From Terrimonas sp. (GTDB lineage Bacteria; Bacteroidota; Bacteroidia; Chitinophagales; Chitinophagaceae): a stretch of DNA of 64,000 nt. The notes below the pieces were generated by a model. That model saw only the letters and a list, made by a program, of their open reading frames with translations, was not told where the DNA came from and ran no database searches. The DNA is taken from positions 62,001 through 126,000 of the forward strand of contig NZ_QCZJ01000004.1 of the NCBI RefSeq assembly GCF_003075435.1, given 5' to 3'. Both the position numbers and the translations under genes were made by a program. Positions 1 to 9,548 of this stretch are shown here, in pieces. How positions within the stretch are numbered: position 1 is the first letter of the stretch; each line of letters starts with the position of its first letter.

Positions 1-585
1 TGTGTCCATGCCCGTATAAAACCATTTATCAGGGGGTACTGATGCGGTGAGTTCAGGATCAAGTATAACCTGGTTAAACACAGTAGAGTCGCATTTCAGT
101 CCTAGTTTCTTTTCCGGTCCCGTCAATACAGCGGTCATAGACACTTCTGCGCCGGTACCGGAAATGGTAGGTACGCCCACATGATAAATACCAGGATGTT
201 TGATCAGGTTCAAACCCTGGTAGCGTGTGGATGAACCGGGATTGGTAAACATCAGCGATGCTGCTTTGGTAATATCCATAATGCTTCCGCCCCCTATGCC
301 GACGATACCGGAAGGAAGACCAATGGAGCCAAGTATTTCGTCGCGAATATTATCAACCTGTGCTGTGGTAGGTTCATGTGGATCAACATTTATTAACTTT
401 ACAACATCACCTTTTTCAGCAGGAATACGATAGAATAAATCTTTGTCAGCGAAATACTGATCCACTATAAATAAAAAGAAGTTATTATTAAGCAAACGCT
501 TTTGCGTGATAATAGAGGACAATCCCTTGAAACTGCCCCGTCCGAAAGCAATCCGGTCGGCATTTTTAAAGTTTTTTACATCCAT
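1..585 (-). CDS. Iron-containing alcohol dehydrogenase (3' end outside window)
   Basis: The N-terminal 195 codons are visible; the rest lies left of the window. The fold is the iron-dependent alcohol dehydrogenase family: the nucleotide-binding signature GIGGGSIMDITKA sits at residues 96-108 and is followed by VGVPTISGTGAEVS, both conserved in the family. The His/Asp metal ligands belong to the missing half, so activity cannot be judged. The ATG at 585 is the only start that begins at the conserved MDVKNFKN segment. Bacteroidota proteins with this kind of N-terminus are often annotated as Kdo 8-oxidase (KdnB), which oxidises 3-deoxy-D-manno-octulosonate for 8-amino-Kdo synthesis. That assignment is inference, because no partner aminotransferase is in view. 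Confidence 0.85.
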   Translation of the reverse strand, partial: MDVKNFKNADRIAFGRGSFKGLSSIITQKRLLNNNFFLFIVDQYFADKDLFYRIPAEKGDVVKLINVDPHEPTTAQVDNIRDEILGSIGLPSGIVGIGGGSIMDITKAASLMFTNPGSSTRYQGLNLIKHPGIYHVGVPTISGTGAEVSMTAVLTGPEKKLGLKCDSTVFNQVILDPELTASVPPDKWFYTGMDT

Positions 586-625
586 GCACCTAATCTTAAT
601 ATTTTTGATTGATCATAATAATATA

Positions 626-1081
626 TTATGATTTTTGCTGAAGGTATTTGATGAAGTCGGCATGTAAAACATTCTCAGTTATGTTGCTTGATGTGGTATT
701 AGAAAAACCTGAGCCCTTATTCGTGAAAAGCATTTTATCATACCATTGCCTGTGATTAGAAACGCTGGTGTTCCAACTTGCAGCGGTTGAACTTGTAGTG
801 CCAAGAACCCTTTGCTCCATATTGTAAATTATTACACCATCAGCTCCTCTTTTCTTTGCTTCCTCAATAATCTTTGATTGTATTTCCTCAAACGTAGAAC
901 CAAATACTCCTGAAATACCATCTGTTTTACCTATTACCTCGTAGTCTTTCTTAATATCATGTGTGTCCATATACAAGTCAACATTTGCAGTGGGGTTATA
1001 ACTTTTACCAATATATTGAATGGTTGGTGCGCAGGCATTGAATAATATAGACAGTGCTATTGCCATAATTGTTTTTTTCAT
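626..1081 (-). CDS. Hypothetical lipoprotein
   Basis: A 151-residue protein of unknown function. It starts with a lipoprotein signal peptide: MKK, a hydrophobic stretch, and a lipobox ending LFNAC with the lipidated Cys at residue 17. The mature part is soluble and contains a segment reading IIEEAKKRGADGVIIYNME, which resembles the small alpha/beta surface-lipoprotein domains whose members carry 'A-x-x-x-GAD' motifs; that comparison is weak. It ends 41 bases before the start of the alcohol dehydrogenase on the same strand and lies just downstream of a membrane protein gene (gap 10 bases), so the two small genes are probably co-transcribed. Confidence 0.7.
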   Translation of the reverse strand: MKKTIMAIALSILFNACAPTIQYIGKSYNPTANVDLYMDTHDIKKDYEVIGKTDGISGVFGSTFEEIQSKIIEEAKKRGADGVIIYNMEQRVLGTTSSTAASWNTSVSNHRQWYDKMLFTNKGSGFSNTTSSNITENVLHADFIKYLQQKS

Positions 1082-1091
1082 GTTGTATTAT

Positions 1092-1661
1092 TTATATATA
1101 GTAATAATGTTTAAAAATGTAAACAAGGTTATATACAATGAGACACCCTACCAGGAAATAATGGAATTTCTGACTATAGCTATAAATGCCTGTAAGAAAC
1201 AAAAGGATATGGGATGAAACTCTTAAAATATAATCGTTTCCAAGTGACTTCAGATAATTTTCCCCTTTAAGCAGCGTATCAGCAATGTCAATAATGAACA
1301 CCAGTATTAAAAAAGAAAAAAACCATTTTTTCCTCGAGAAAAAATATTCCTTATAAGATTTGTAATCATTGATCTCATCAGGAAAAATTAAAACCGAGAG
1401 TGCATAATAAAGCGTTGTATATGCAATCAGGAATAAATATGATAGAACCGTCCAGTTTTTAACTATATGCAACCTCGCCTCCCACCACCAGAAAAGTATT
1501 ATAAGAAGAAACACAAAAAAAGTCCAGGCAAGATGTAAGGGATACGCTTTTCCTGACCGCGGATGATTGATGAGCTTTATAGTATTCTTTAACAGTTGTG
1601 CTACCCCCAGTCCAAGAATAATGGCAATCATCTTTTTAACATGCCCGAATATTTCTTCCAT
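1092..1661 (-). CDS. Hypothetical integral membrane protein
   Basis: A 189-residue protein with about five or six hydrophobic segments (roughly residues 10-28, 44-60, 70-92, 112-130, 145-162 and 168-186) separated by short charged loops. There is no signal peptide or recognisable catalytic motif. Aromatic-rich helices (FWWWE at about 57-61) and a basic segment around 109-112 suggest an inner-membrane protein. It precedes the lipoprotein gene on the same strand with a 10-base gap. Function unknown; I do not recognise the family. Confidence 0.65.
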   Translation of the reverse strand: MEEIFGHVKKMIAIILGLGVAQLLKNTIKLINHPRSGKAYPLHLAWTFFVFLLIILFWWWEARLHIVKNWTVLSYLFLIAYTTLYYALSVLIFPDEINDYKSYKEYFFSRKKWFFSFLILVFIIDIADTLLKGENYLKSLGNDYILRVSSHILLFLTGIYSYSQKFHYFLVGCLIVYNLVYIFKHYYYI

Positions 1662-2215
1662 TCCTGATAATTATTTGCAACCATATATATGTTCTGCTTC
1701 CGTTAAAATTTTATTTTATTTGTTCATTTGAACAACAGGTATATTTCTCAAATCAAGATGCGGAATGTATTATCTGCAAAAAATCACAGCTGCATTTTTT
1801 TACACCACAAAATCCTAATAAGGATATCCCCTTTTCCCTTGCCGGCGCTATGTCGGGTAAACGGGTTCGGCATAATATTGTGAAATGTGATGCGCCAGAC
1901 AGATTTTCACACCTCATTTTTCACGTATCACCAATGTATTAGCCTTAACACAACGATGTGTTTATTATTTGAATAAAACAACACTCCTGATATTAACTAC
2001 TAGGCAGCATGTTTGATCTGCCTGGCAGTTAGATCATACAATTTAAATCCACCCGTTTTAAAAAATTACCGATAGCAAAATTGGTATACTCATTGCTAAA
2101 AAAATGGTGAATTTTTAGGTTTATATAAGCAGCAATTAAAAATTGCTGCCAGATCACAATTCCTGTAAGTATTCCTCAATTTTTCTGATCTGGATATTTC
2201 GAGGCATACAAAATA
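1662..2215. other. Intergenic stretch, no gene seen
   Basis: This AT-rich stretch has no convincing ORF. The only clear structure is a palindrome at 2129-2149 (GCAGCAATT / AATTGCTGC, 9-base arms, 3-base loop), 67 bases past the stop of the minus-strand PAP2 gene. It may end that transcript, but it lacks a clear T-run. Confidence 0.5.
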
Positions 2216-3646
2216 TTACCACAGGTATGCAGTAAGGGCAAGGCCAAATGTAAAATTGTTGAATTTTACTTTTTCATTCGACAATGTTTTATAGGTAAAC
2301 TTTCCATCAGTATCTACATCATCAATGATATCAAGCCGGAAATCGTGTTTGCTTGCAAAGTAGTTTCCATAAGCTTTTATTCCAAGATTCCTGGCAATGC
2401 GTTTTTGAATTCCCAAGCCAGTTGACCAACTGAACGCTGTTTCCGGTTTATATTGAAAGAAAGTAAGTTCATTCGACTCAAAAGCCTCCTGAAATTCTTC
2501 TTTAAGTATCAGCATAATATCCCCTTTTGCACCGGCTGAAGTGCCGGCATTTAATTTTCCTGTAATAAACCAGTTATGAGTTAAGGGTATGCTGAAGTAT
2601 GGACCTGCATGCAGATATCTGATACCCATTGGTTGTGTATAATGTCCATCACCTATTACTTCAATAGCAGGATCATTAAATATAACATTTCTGTCGTCCA
2701 TAGGAAAGCTGCTGAAAGCAAATTCTCCACCTACGCCAAAATTCTTATGAAAGAACCACGCACCTTCCACGCCCATATTAAATCCCCTGTTAGCATGAAG
2801 CTCTGAAGCATTTGCCGTTAGATCCTTGCTGGTTGCAACAGCAAACCCGGCCCGCATTTCTAGGAAACTCGGTTTATCATCTACCGGCAGCGGGTTATTG
2901 CGCAACGGAGCGCGTATTCCTCTGTCCTTTAACACGTGGTCGGCAATAATATAACCAACCTTGGTTGAAAGTATCCCGATTCCTGCACCAGCAAGCACAT
3001 CGGATATCCAATGCCTGTTGTTCAGTTGCCTTCCTATCGCAGTTGCCGTAGCCATTGTATAACCTGCCACTCCATATAAAGGATGCCGGTATGTGCCATA
3101 CTCCTCGTTTAAAAAAGTAGCATTCATAAATGAATTGGCTGTATGTCCTGAGGGAAAGGAGTTTTTTGTGCTGCCGTCCGGCCTTTCTACTTTGGCTGTA
3201 TATTTTATGCTATTTACAGCAATGGCCATTACAGCCGCGGAAAAAAAATAGGAGACAGCGGCTCTTTTAACCGTATGTTTGCCTTTAACGCCTGCAGCAT
3301 TTAAAGCAAATACGGAAACTGCCGGAACATACTGGAAATAGTCATCGTAATGATTCCGGAAAGTAGGTATGTACCGGTTTCTCAGCTTCCTTATTTCTGT
3401 TCTTTTGTTCCAGGTAAGCGCGCTCCCGGCAAATAAAATCACAGGCGCCGTTGAAATACGTACTGCCTTGCTGTTGAAAAAACCCTTTTTATAATCTTTT
3501 AAAATTATGGAATCTTTCTCCTGGGCAAATGATTGCTGGATGCATAATAGCCATAGTAATATAAACGCCGTGCTGAAAATTGTATGAGGAGGAATATTCA
3601 TTCCTGACCGTAATAATTTGTAATTCGTTGGTAGATACATATTCAT
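2216..3646 (-). CDS. PAP2-family phosphatase with C-terminal outer-membrane barrel-like domain
   Basis: A 476-residue fusion. Residues about 1-42 contain a signal peptide ending in SFAQ. Residues about 110-235 form a PAP2 (type 2 phosphatidic acid phosphatase) domain with all three catalytic motifs: K148-x6-R155-P156, PSGHT at 165-169, and R206-x5-H212-x3-D216. Residues about 250-476 look like alternating beta-strands ending in an aromatic residue, as in outer-membrane barrels. The family removes phosphate from lipid phosphates such as undecaprenyl pyrophosphate or phosphatidic acid. The barrel suggests an outer-membrane location, with the active site in the periplasm. A second in-frame ATG at 3601 starts directly at the signal peptide and may be the true start. 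Confidence 0.85.
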   Translation of the reverse strand: MNMYLPTNYKLLRSGMNIPPHTIFSTAFILLWLLCIQQSFAQEKDSIILKDYKKGFFNSKAVRISTAPVILFAGSALTWNKRTEIRKLRNRYIPTFRNHYDDYFQYVPAVSVFALNAAGVKGKHTVKRAAVSYFFSAAVMAIAVNSIKYTAKVERPDGSTKNSFPSGHTANSFMNATFLNEEYGTYRHPLYGVAGYTMATATAIGRQLNNRHWISDVLAGAGIGILSTKVGYIIADHVLKDRGIRAPLRNNPLPVDDKPSFLEMRAGFAVATSKDLTANASELHANRGFNMGVEGAWFFHKNFGVGGEFAFSSFPMDDRNVIFNDPAIEVIGDGHYTQPMGIRYLHAGPYFSIPLTHNWFITGKLNAGTSAGAKGDIMLILKEEFQEAFESNELTFFQYKPETAFSWSTGLGIQKRIARNLGIKAYGNYFASKHDFRLDIIDDVDTDGKFTYKTLSNEKVKFNNFTFGLALTAYLW

Positions 3647-4038
3647 ACTCTTAAAGGAGATTTATATATTGTCGTTTAATCCTTCCGGTATATCAACTAC
3701 GTTCTCAGGAAAATTCCGGATAAATATTAATGAATTCCGAAGCAGTGTATACCCTGTAATTTTCTTCCTGATTTGTATACCGGTCATATATAGTTATAGC
3801 AAGAAGCAGCCGCTCATGTAACAGGCGTTCTCGGCCATTGCAATGAATGTGGCTATGTAAAATGAAAAATGCAAAATTGCTTATGACGATTAAAAAAAAA
3901 TGGTAACTTTTTAAGTATTTATTTCTGTATTAAATAAATGCAGATTTCTACATAGTTTTTTTATTATTATTGATATTGCTTCCCCGTTGTTTATTAATTT
4001 TGATCATTATTATTCCTACACCATTTACTCCACTCTTT

Positions 4039-5481
4039 ATGTTTCAAAAATTGATAATTAATGTATTATTCCTGCTGGGATATTTATATAATGCTAAAGC
4101 ACAGGATGCCAGTTATTGGGCCTCAGGATATGGTGCCGCAGGATTTTTTACACCAGGTGCGGTAATTGCCAATAATCATGATAGCGGTGTTTTGTATTTC
4201 AACCCGGCGCTGCTTGCCTATGATAAACGTAATGCAGCTTCCATTAGCGGAACAGTTTATCAATGGCAGTCTGTTTTAATAAACAATGGTGCGGGTACCG
4301 GGCATCACCTTATGTCTGCAAACGAAAGTATAGTACCGCTCATTGCATCTAATACAATACGGCTCAAAACAAAAATTCCTTTTACGTTGGTTTATGCGCT
4401 GGTACATACGCCGGTAATCAATTTTCAGTCATCACAGTATAAAAACAGTTCATTTGATGTATTAGATAACAGTTATAGCCCTGGTCCGGAAAATTTTATC
4501 GGTCAGTATTCCCTGGGCAGCAATGTCCGTCAAACAACGGCCCTTGTAAGCGCCGGGCTTAAACTCAACCCTAAGCTGGCAGGGGGCATAAGTATAGAAG
4601 CCCAGATACGCAATCAAAATTACTTATTGAATTATTCATCGCAGTCCATTATTAATGATGGCAATATGATTGGGTTTCCGAAATTCACAACTGTTGCAGA
4701 GTATTATCTTGCCCGGACAATGCATGCAGGAATAAAGCTGAAAGCCGGGATTTCATATGACATTTCTGACGCACACCATATAGGCGCTATTATCAGTTCT
4801 CCTTTGATGCACGCTGCAGGTAAATCAAATATTATTGCCAATAGCGAAATCAGCAACCTGAACTTAGGAGACGGCGTAGAACTTAACCTGCTCGCCAACA
4901 CGAGGCAAAACAAATTAAAATCCAAATGGAAAATGCCATTTAGTATTGCTGCCGGATATATATATCACCACAGAAAAGGCGAGGTATATATAGTCGCAGA
5001 ATATTTTGGCAGGCTTAAGGAGTATAACATTATTACACCATGCAAAGAGCAGTTTATCAGAACGGATTCTTCTGATTGGTCGGTTACAACAAATCTTCTT
5101 CGCATGAAGGATGTAAGAAAGCCAATTGTTAATGCAGGTATTGGCATGAGTTGGTTTTTCAAAGAAACATTAACCGGCTTTTTATCGCTGCGTACTGACT
5201 TTACTTATGCAGACCGCACCCTGTATAGTGATACAGATGGATATTTACCTAATATAACAGAATGGAATAATTATCACTGCCAGATTGGGGTGAATACAAA
5301 AAGAAAAAGGTTCAACCTAAGGACGGGTATTTTATTAACATATGGCGGTACAAGGCAAATGATGCAGGGCATAAATTTTGACGACCCTAATGAATCAAAT
5401 TTGCTGCTTGGGAATACAGGTAAAACAAGAGCATCGCTGTTCAGCGCCGGTATAATGGTTTCATATATACACAACTTATAG
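4039..5481 (+). CDS. Outer-membrane beta-barrel protein (OMPP1/FadL-like or PorV-like)
   Basis: About 480 residues. I chose ATG 4039 because it gives a clean signal peptide (MFQKLIINVLFLLGYLYNAKAQ, split as signal plus cleavage after AQ); the frame is open further upstream only from non-ATG codons. The mature N-terminus runs through GYGAAGFFTPGAVIANN and GVLYFNPALLAYDKR, which resembles FadL/OMPP1 and type IX secretion PorV-like barrels (an early G-A-x-x-x-x-N-P-A segment). The rest is a series of amphipathic strands, with a final strand ending in an aliphatic residue. Likely role: transport or attachment at the outer membrane; the substrate is unknown. It is divergent from the PAP2 gene across a 390-base AT-rich gap that should hold both promoters. 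Confidence 0.7.
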   Translation: MFQKLIINVLFLLGYLYNAKAQDASYWASGYGAAGFFTPGAVIANNHDSGVLYFNPALLAYDKRNAASISGTVYQWQSVLINNGAGTGHHLMSANESIVPLIASNTIRLKTKIPFTLVYALVHTPVINFQSSQYKNSSFDVLDNSYSPGPENFIGQYSLGSNVRQTTALVSAGLKLNPKLAGGISIEAQIRNQNYLLNYSSQSIINDGNMIGFPKFTTVAEYYLARTMHAGIKLKAGISYDISDAHHIGAIISSPLMHAAGKSNIIANSEISNLNLGDGVELNLLANTRQNKLKSKWKMPFSIAAGYIYHHRKGEVYIVAEYFGRLKEYNIITPCKEQFIRTDSSDWSVTTNLLRMKDVRKPIVNAGIGMSWFFKETLTGFLSLRTDFTYADRTLYSDTDGYLPNITEWNNYHCQIGVNTKRKRFNLRTGILLTYGGTRQMMQGINFDDPNESNLLLGNTGKTRASLFSAGIMVSYIHNL

Positions 5482-5734
5482 TATTTGCTTCAACAATGCC
5501 CGGTCAACATACCTTATTTTACACGCAGGGGTACAATCGTACAGACATAGCAATTAATACAAAAAAAGTTGTACGGAAAATCCTTAAAACTTCACCATTT
5601 TAAGCAGAGAAGCGCTTTTACCTTCGCTACTAATATCATAATTAAGACGGAGATTTTAAAACAATGCCTGTTTAAATTAAAATAATGCGCTGAATAATTG
5701 TTGCGCAATATCGGTTACATACAAATTTAGCTAC

Positions 5735-6448
5735 ATGCCGGTACTTAGTATTTCTATTGTACTGCCATTCTATAAACCTTTGCCGGGTCGGAAACTGTCA
5801 TTTCTTCAAAACATTGCAGAGCTGGAGCGTAAAATTCCCCCGAAAATATGCCTGGCTTATGTTGTTGTTAATGATGGCACAGAAGATGAAGATGCAATTG
5901 ATTTTTTTGAAGAAATAAGTAAGCACTACAACCTCAGGTACGTTTGTTACAAACATAACCGGGGTAAAGGACATGCACTCAGGGCAGGAGTGGCTTTAAG
6001 CAATGTTGATTATATTGTGCTGAGTGATTTCGACTTTCCGTTTGGCACGGATAACATTGTTGAAGTGATCAATCAACTGCTAATGGGCTATGAAGTTGTG
6101 CTGGCCGAAAGAGATGAACATTATTTCCGGAACTTACCGGCAAAACGAAGGCTTATTTCCAAATGGTATATGAAACTCAGTAAACTATCATTGAGGTTAT
6201 CGGTTGATGATGTACAGGCGGGCATTAAAGGATTCAATAATAAAGGAAGGAAAATATTTCTGGAAACGAGGATTGACCGGTTTCTGATTGATACGGAATT
6301 TGTGCTGAGAGCTGCAAAAAACAACCTTAGTTTTAAAGTAATAAAAGTTTCTTTAAGAGAGGGGATCTATTTTTCAGATTTTGGAGCAAGAACGCTGTTA
6401 ACAGAATTCAGGAATTTTATTGCTATTGTAAGAACAATAGGTATGTAA
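5735..6448 (+). CDS. Family 2 glycosyltransferase (polyprenyl-phosphate sugar synthase type)
   Basis: A 237-residue GT-A glycosyltransferase with no membrane segment. Visible motifs are VVVNDGTED (43-51), the nucleotide-sugar site around HNRGKGHALRAG (74-85), a D98-x-D100 metal motif in SDFDFPFG, and VDDVQAGIKGF (about 155), which matches the DxQ-GFK signature of dolichyl- and undecaprenyl-phosphate sugar synthases. It therefore probably loads a sugar onto a polyprenyl phosphate at the cytoplasmic face. It is the first gene of a tight run with the GT87 gene 20 bases downstream and a deacetylase overlapping that gene, which fits making a lipid-linked donor that the GT87 enzyme then uses. Confidence 0.85.
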   Translation: MPVLSISIVLPFYKPLPGRKLSFLQNIAELERKIPPKICLAYVVVNDGTEDEDAIDFFEEISKHYNLRYVCYKHNRGKGHALRAGVALSNVDYIVLSDFDFPFGTDNIVEVINQLLMGYEVVLAERDEHYFRNLPAKRRLISKWYMKLSKLSLRLSVDDVQAGIKGFNNKGRKIFLETRIDRFLIDTEFVLRAAKNNLSFKVIKVSLREGIYFSDFGARTLLTEFRNFIAIVRTIGM

Positions 6449-6468
6449 CATACCTGTTATTGATTAGA

Positions 6469-7698
6469 ATGAAAGAAAATATTATAAAAAACCATTTGCT
6501 TTCAGCGCAGTTGTTATTTAATAAAAAGCTGGCAGTAGCCCTGTGGTTTGGATTGTCTTCATTTACTATAGTGCAAAACCTGCTTTCACACAAACTGAAT
6601 AATTTTATTATATACAGGTACGTATTTTACAATACACTTGAAAAGGTAAATTTATACCTGCCTTATCCGGAACATTATGATGACGTAAACTTGTATGGTC
6701 CTTTCTTCAGCATCATAATAGCTCCTTTTGCAATACTACCGCTTTCATTAGGATGCACCGCATGGGTAATGGCAAACGTATTTTTTTTATGGCACGCATT
6801 TCGGCTCTTACCGATTGACGAAAAATGGAAAAATGCATTATTGATCTTCTGTGCTCATGAAATGATGAATAATAGTTCCTGGCTTCAAACCAATGCCCTG
6901 GTGTGCGGATGCTTACTTTTAGGGTTCGCTTTTGTCAATAAACAGCAGGATATCTGGGCTTTATTTTTTATAATGCTCGCAGGATTTATCAAAATATACG
7001 GGTTAGCGGGATTACTTTTTTTTGTTTTTAGCAAACAACGGTTAACCTTTATTATTTACTTTTTTTTATGGTCTGCTGTTTTTTTTCTTGCCCCGTTAGT
7101 AATTACCAACTGGAACTTTTTGACTCAGTCTTATTGCAACTGGTATGAAGCCTTATTGATTAAAGCAGCAAAGAATGTAAATCTTGAAAACGGCAATTTG
7201 TTCCAGGATATCTCGGTTATGGGTATGATAAGAAGAATGCTTTATCCTCAGATAGACAATACATTTATCCTGGCTCCGGCAGTGGTATTAATGTTAAGCC
7301 AGCTCTGTTATTTTAAATACTATAAGATGCTTCGCTACAGGCTATACATGCTATCTTCCGTTCTGATTTTCACTGTTATTTTTAGTACAGGCTCGGAGTC
7401 TCCTACCTATATAATAGCATTGCCGGGTATTTGTATATGGTATGTTTTGCAGCAAAAGACAAAGATGGTACAGGTCTTTTTTTCTTTTGCCTTACTTTTT
7501 ACTACATTTTCATATTCAGACCTGCTTACCCCTTATTTCAGAAGTACGATTGTAATGCCTTATGCACTGAAAGCATTACCGTCTGCCATCGTATGGGGCG
7601 TTATCCTTTTTCAGGTTCATTCCGGAAAGGGTTTTTCTGCAAAAAAGTATTCTTTGCGTGGGAATGTACATAATAAAATGATTACGCAGCATGCATAA
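6469..7698 (+). CDS. GT87-like (DUF2029) membrane glycosyltransferase
   Basis: About 409 residues with roughly ten membrane helices and short loops. The first periplasmic loop carries YPEHYDDVNLYGPFFS, matching the acidic-loop plus Y-x-P-P/F arrangement of GT-C polyprenyl-phosphate-dependent mannosyltransferases (GT87/DUF2029). ATG 6469 was preferred over the TTG nine bases upstream. It sits 20 bases after the GT2 polyprenyl-phosphate sugar synthase gene and overlaps the next gene by 8 bases. This suggests it takes the lipid-linked sugar and transfers it to a glycan or lipid on the periplasmic side. Acceptor unknown. Confidence 0.75.
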   Translation: MKENIIKNHLLSAQLLFNKKLAVALWFGLSSFTIVQNLLSHKLNNFIIYRYVFYNTLEKVNLYLPYPEHYDDVNLYGPFFSIIIAPFAILPLSLGCTAWVMANVFFLWHAFRLLPIDEKWKNALLIFCAHEMMNNSSWLQTNALVCGCLLLGFAFVNKQQDIWALFFIMLAGFIKIYGLAGLLFFVFSKQRLTFIIYFFLWSAVFFLAPLVITNWNFLTQSYCNWYEALLIKAAKNVNLENGNLFQDISVMGMIRRMLYPQIDNTFILAPAVVLMLSQLCYFKYYKMLRYRLYMLSSVLIFTVIFSTGSESPTYIIALPGICIWYVLQQKTKMVQVFFSFALLFTTFSYSDLLTPYFRSTIVMPYALKALPSAIVWGVILFQVHSGKGFSAKKYSLRGNVHNKMITQHA

Positions 7699-8494
7699 AG
7701 GATATATACTTTTGAGTTTTGATGTTGAGGAATTTGATCTTCCGCTGGAATATCAACAAACAATACCAGTAAGTGAACAACTGGAAACCGGGTACCGGGG
7801 GCTGCGCTGTATGCAAGAGCTTTTGGACATTACCAACGTAAAATCAACACTATATACAACTGCATTTTTCGCAGAGCATTTTCCCACCGATATCCGGGCG
7901 TTATCAGCAAAAAATGAAATCGCATCTCATGCATACTCACATTCGGAGTTTAAGCAAAGCGATTTGTTAAACTCAAGAAAAAAGCTTGAATCCATCACCG
8001 GCAAACCCATATATGGCTTAAGAATGCCCCGGATGAAGCCTGTTTGTAACAAAGATGTGCTCAATGCCGGCTATCTTTATAATTCATCTGTTAACCCAAC
8101 TTGGCTACCGGGCCGGTACAATAATTTTTTTGCTAAAAGAACAGTTTTTGTGGAAAATGGATTGGTTATTATTCCTGCATCAGTAACACCGCATATACGG
8201 TTGCCTTTATTCTGGCTGACATTCAAGAACATTCCCTATCAATTTTTCTTAAAAAAGGTTATAAAAACATTGAAGCAAGACGGGTATCTTAATCTTTACT
8301 TTCATCCCTGGGAGTTCACTGACCTGAGCAGGTACAAATTGCCCATTTGCCTCAAAGGCGCAGGGCACGATACGCTTAGAAAAAAAATGATCCGGCTAAT
8401 CAGTGATCTTTCTAATGAGGGAGTATTTATTGACACAACAGGTTTTTTGCAGAGATCCGGCTATTTACAACCTTCTACACAGCTTACCGTATGA
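7691..8494 (+). CDS. Polysaccharide deacetylase (NodB homology) family protein
   Basis: A 267-residue soluble protein. The NodB fold is marked by the first motif SFDVEEF with Asp11, and by the metal-binding pair H80-x3-H84 in SHAYSHSEF. Later motifs include YGLRMPR (about 106) in the position of the family's R-x-P motif and YFHPWEF near residue 200 with the C-terminal catalytic His. There is no signal peptide, so it probably works on cytoplasmic or membrane-linked sugars, removing N-acetyl groups from a glycan or lipid-linked sugar. Its start overlaps the GT87 stop by 8 bases, so translation is likely coupled. Together with the GT2 gene the trio looks like one glycan-modifying operon. Confidence 0.85.
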   Translation: MHKGYILLSFDVEEFDLPLEYQQTIPVSEQLETGYRGLRCMQELLDITNVKSTLYTTAFFAEHFPTDIRALSAKNEIASHAYSHSEFKQSDLLNSRKKLESITGKPIYGLRMPRMKPVCNKDVLNAGYLYNSSVNPTWLPGRYNNFFAKRTVFVENGLVIIPASVTPHIRLPLFWLTFKNIPYQFFLKKVIKTLKQDGYLNLYFHPWEFTDLSRYKLPICLKGAGHDTLRKKMIRLISDLSNEGVFIDTTGFLQRSGYLQPSTQLTV

Positions 8495-8567
8495 ATTGCT
8501 GAATAGTGCAGTATAAAAAAGGATAAATGACTGCGCTTTATTCTAAAAAAACAATTAAAACAATACC

Positions 8568-9479
8568 ATGAGTACTTCTATACAACTTGAACAAAGAACA
8601 CTACGTATTTCATTGTGTTTAACAGTTCTGCTTACTTTTTGGGGATTGATTTTTGCGGAAATTACTGAATCAAACATTATAGAACTTGATGCAGGATCTT
8701 ATATTATCAGCGGCTTGCTGGGAATAGTTACCATCTATGTTTCAAAATTGCAGGATCGCCCTTCGGACCGTATCCATCCTTTCGGCTACGCTGGTTTTGT
8801 GCCTATATTAAACCTGATCAGGAGTTTCATGATCCTGTTGATTTGTTTAAAAGCCATTAGCGGATCTCTCGGTGATTTTGTAAATGGCCCCGAAGAAACT
8901 ATTCACGCGGTTGTTTTTTTGTATGCCGGTATAACAATGCTCATTAATGGTATTGCGTACATTATTACTTACAAGGCAGCAAAAAAATCCGGATCAGCCA
9001 TTTTGAAAATAGATGCGGTGGAATGGTTATTCGATATTTATTTTAATGCCGGGGTACTGCTCGCTTTTGGAGTATCTTATGTGCTTAGATTGTATGGATA
9101 TTCAAAGATCGCTAATCATATTGATCCCGCTTTTTGTATCATTTTGTCAGTTATCATGTGCATACCTGTAATTCATATGTTTCATGAAAATATAAAAAAG
9201 CTCAGTGTTCGTTCCGTAGACAAACAAACATATAAACGTATCAGGCACCGCTTTTCTGAAGCATTTCCTAAATACCAGCAATGGAAACCACAACTGACAG
9301 CTGTTGATATGTCCGGAGTTGTATGGGTGGAATTAAAGTTTGAACAGGAAATTATAGATGGTATGCAGAAAGAAGATTGGCAAAGCATTGAAGAGACAGG
9401 GAAAAAAATACTTGCTGAAATCGCGGACCGGTATCATTTGACATTTAAATTAACCAACTCAGATCTTGAGGATGCATAA
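8568..9479 (+). CDS. Cation diffusion facilitator (CDF) family transporter
   Basis: A 303-residue inner-membrane protein with about five or six helices. It carries ELDAGSYIISGLLGI in helix 2 and the loop HPFGYAGFVP, both typical of CDF proteins, and a soluble C-terminal domain from about residue 205 with alternating strands and helices like the CDF cytoplasmic domain. These transporters export divalent metals (Zn, Fe, Mn) in exchange for protons. The canonical D-x3-D pairs are only partly present (D41 in helix 2, D145 in KIDAVEWLFD), so the metal specificity is unclear. It begins 73 bases after the deacetylase and may share its transcript. Confidence 0.8.
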   Translation: MSTSIQLEQRTLRISLCLTVLLTFWGLIFAEITESNIIELDAGSYIISGLLGIVTIYVSKLQDRPSDRIHPFGYAGFVPILNLIRSFMILLICLKAISGSLGDFVNGPEETIHAVVFLYAGITMLINGIAYIITYKAAKKSGSAILKIDAVEWLFDIYFNAGVLLAFGVSYVLRLYGYSKIANHIDPAFCIILSVIMCIPVIHMFHENIKKLSVRSVDKQTYKRIRHRFSEAFPKYQQWKPQLTAVDMSGVVWVELKFEQEIIDGMQKEDWQSIEETGKKILAEIADRYHLTFKLTNSDLEDA

Positions 9480-9548
9480 CTGCTATACCTATTCTTATTA
9501 CACACTTTATACTGGTAATATAAACTACCCTACTTTAAATACAATGAA

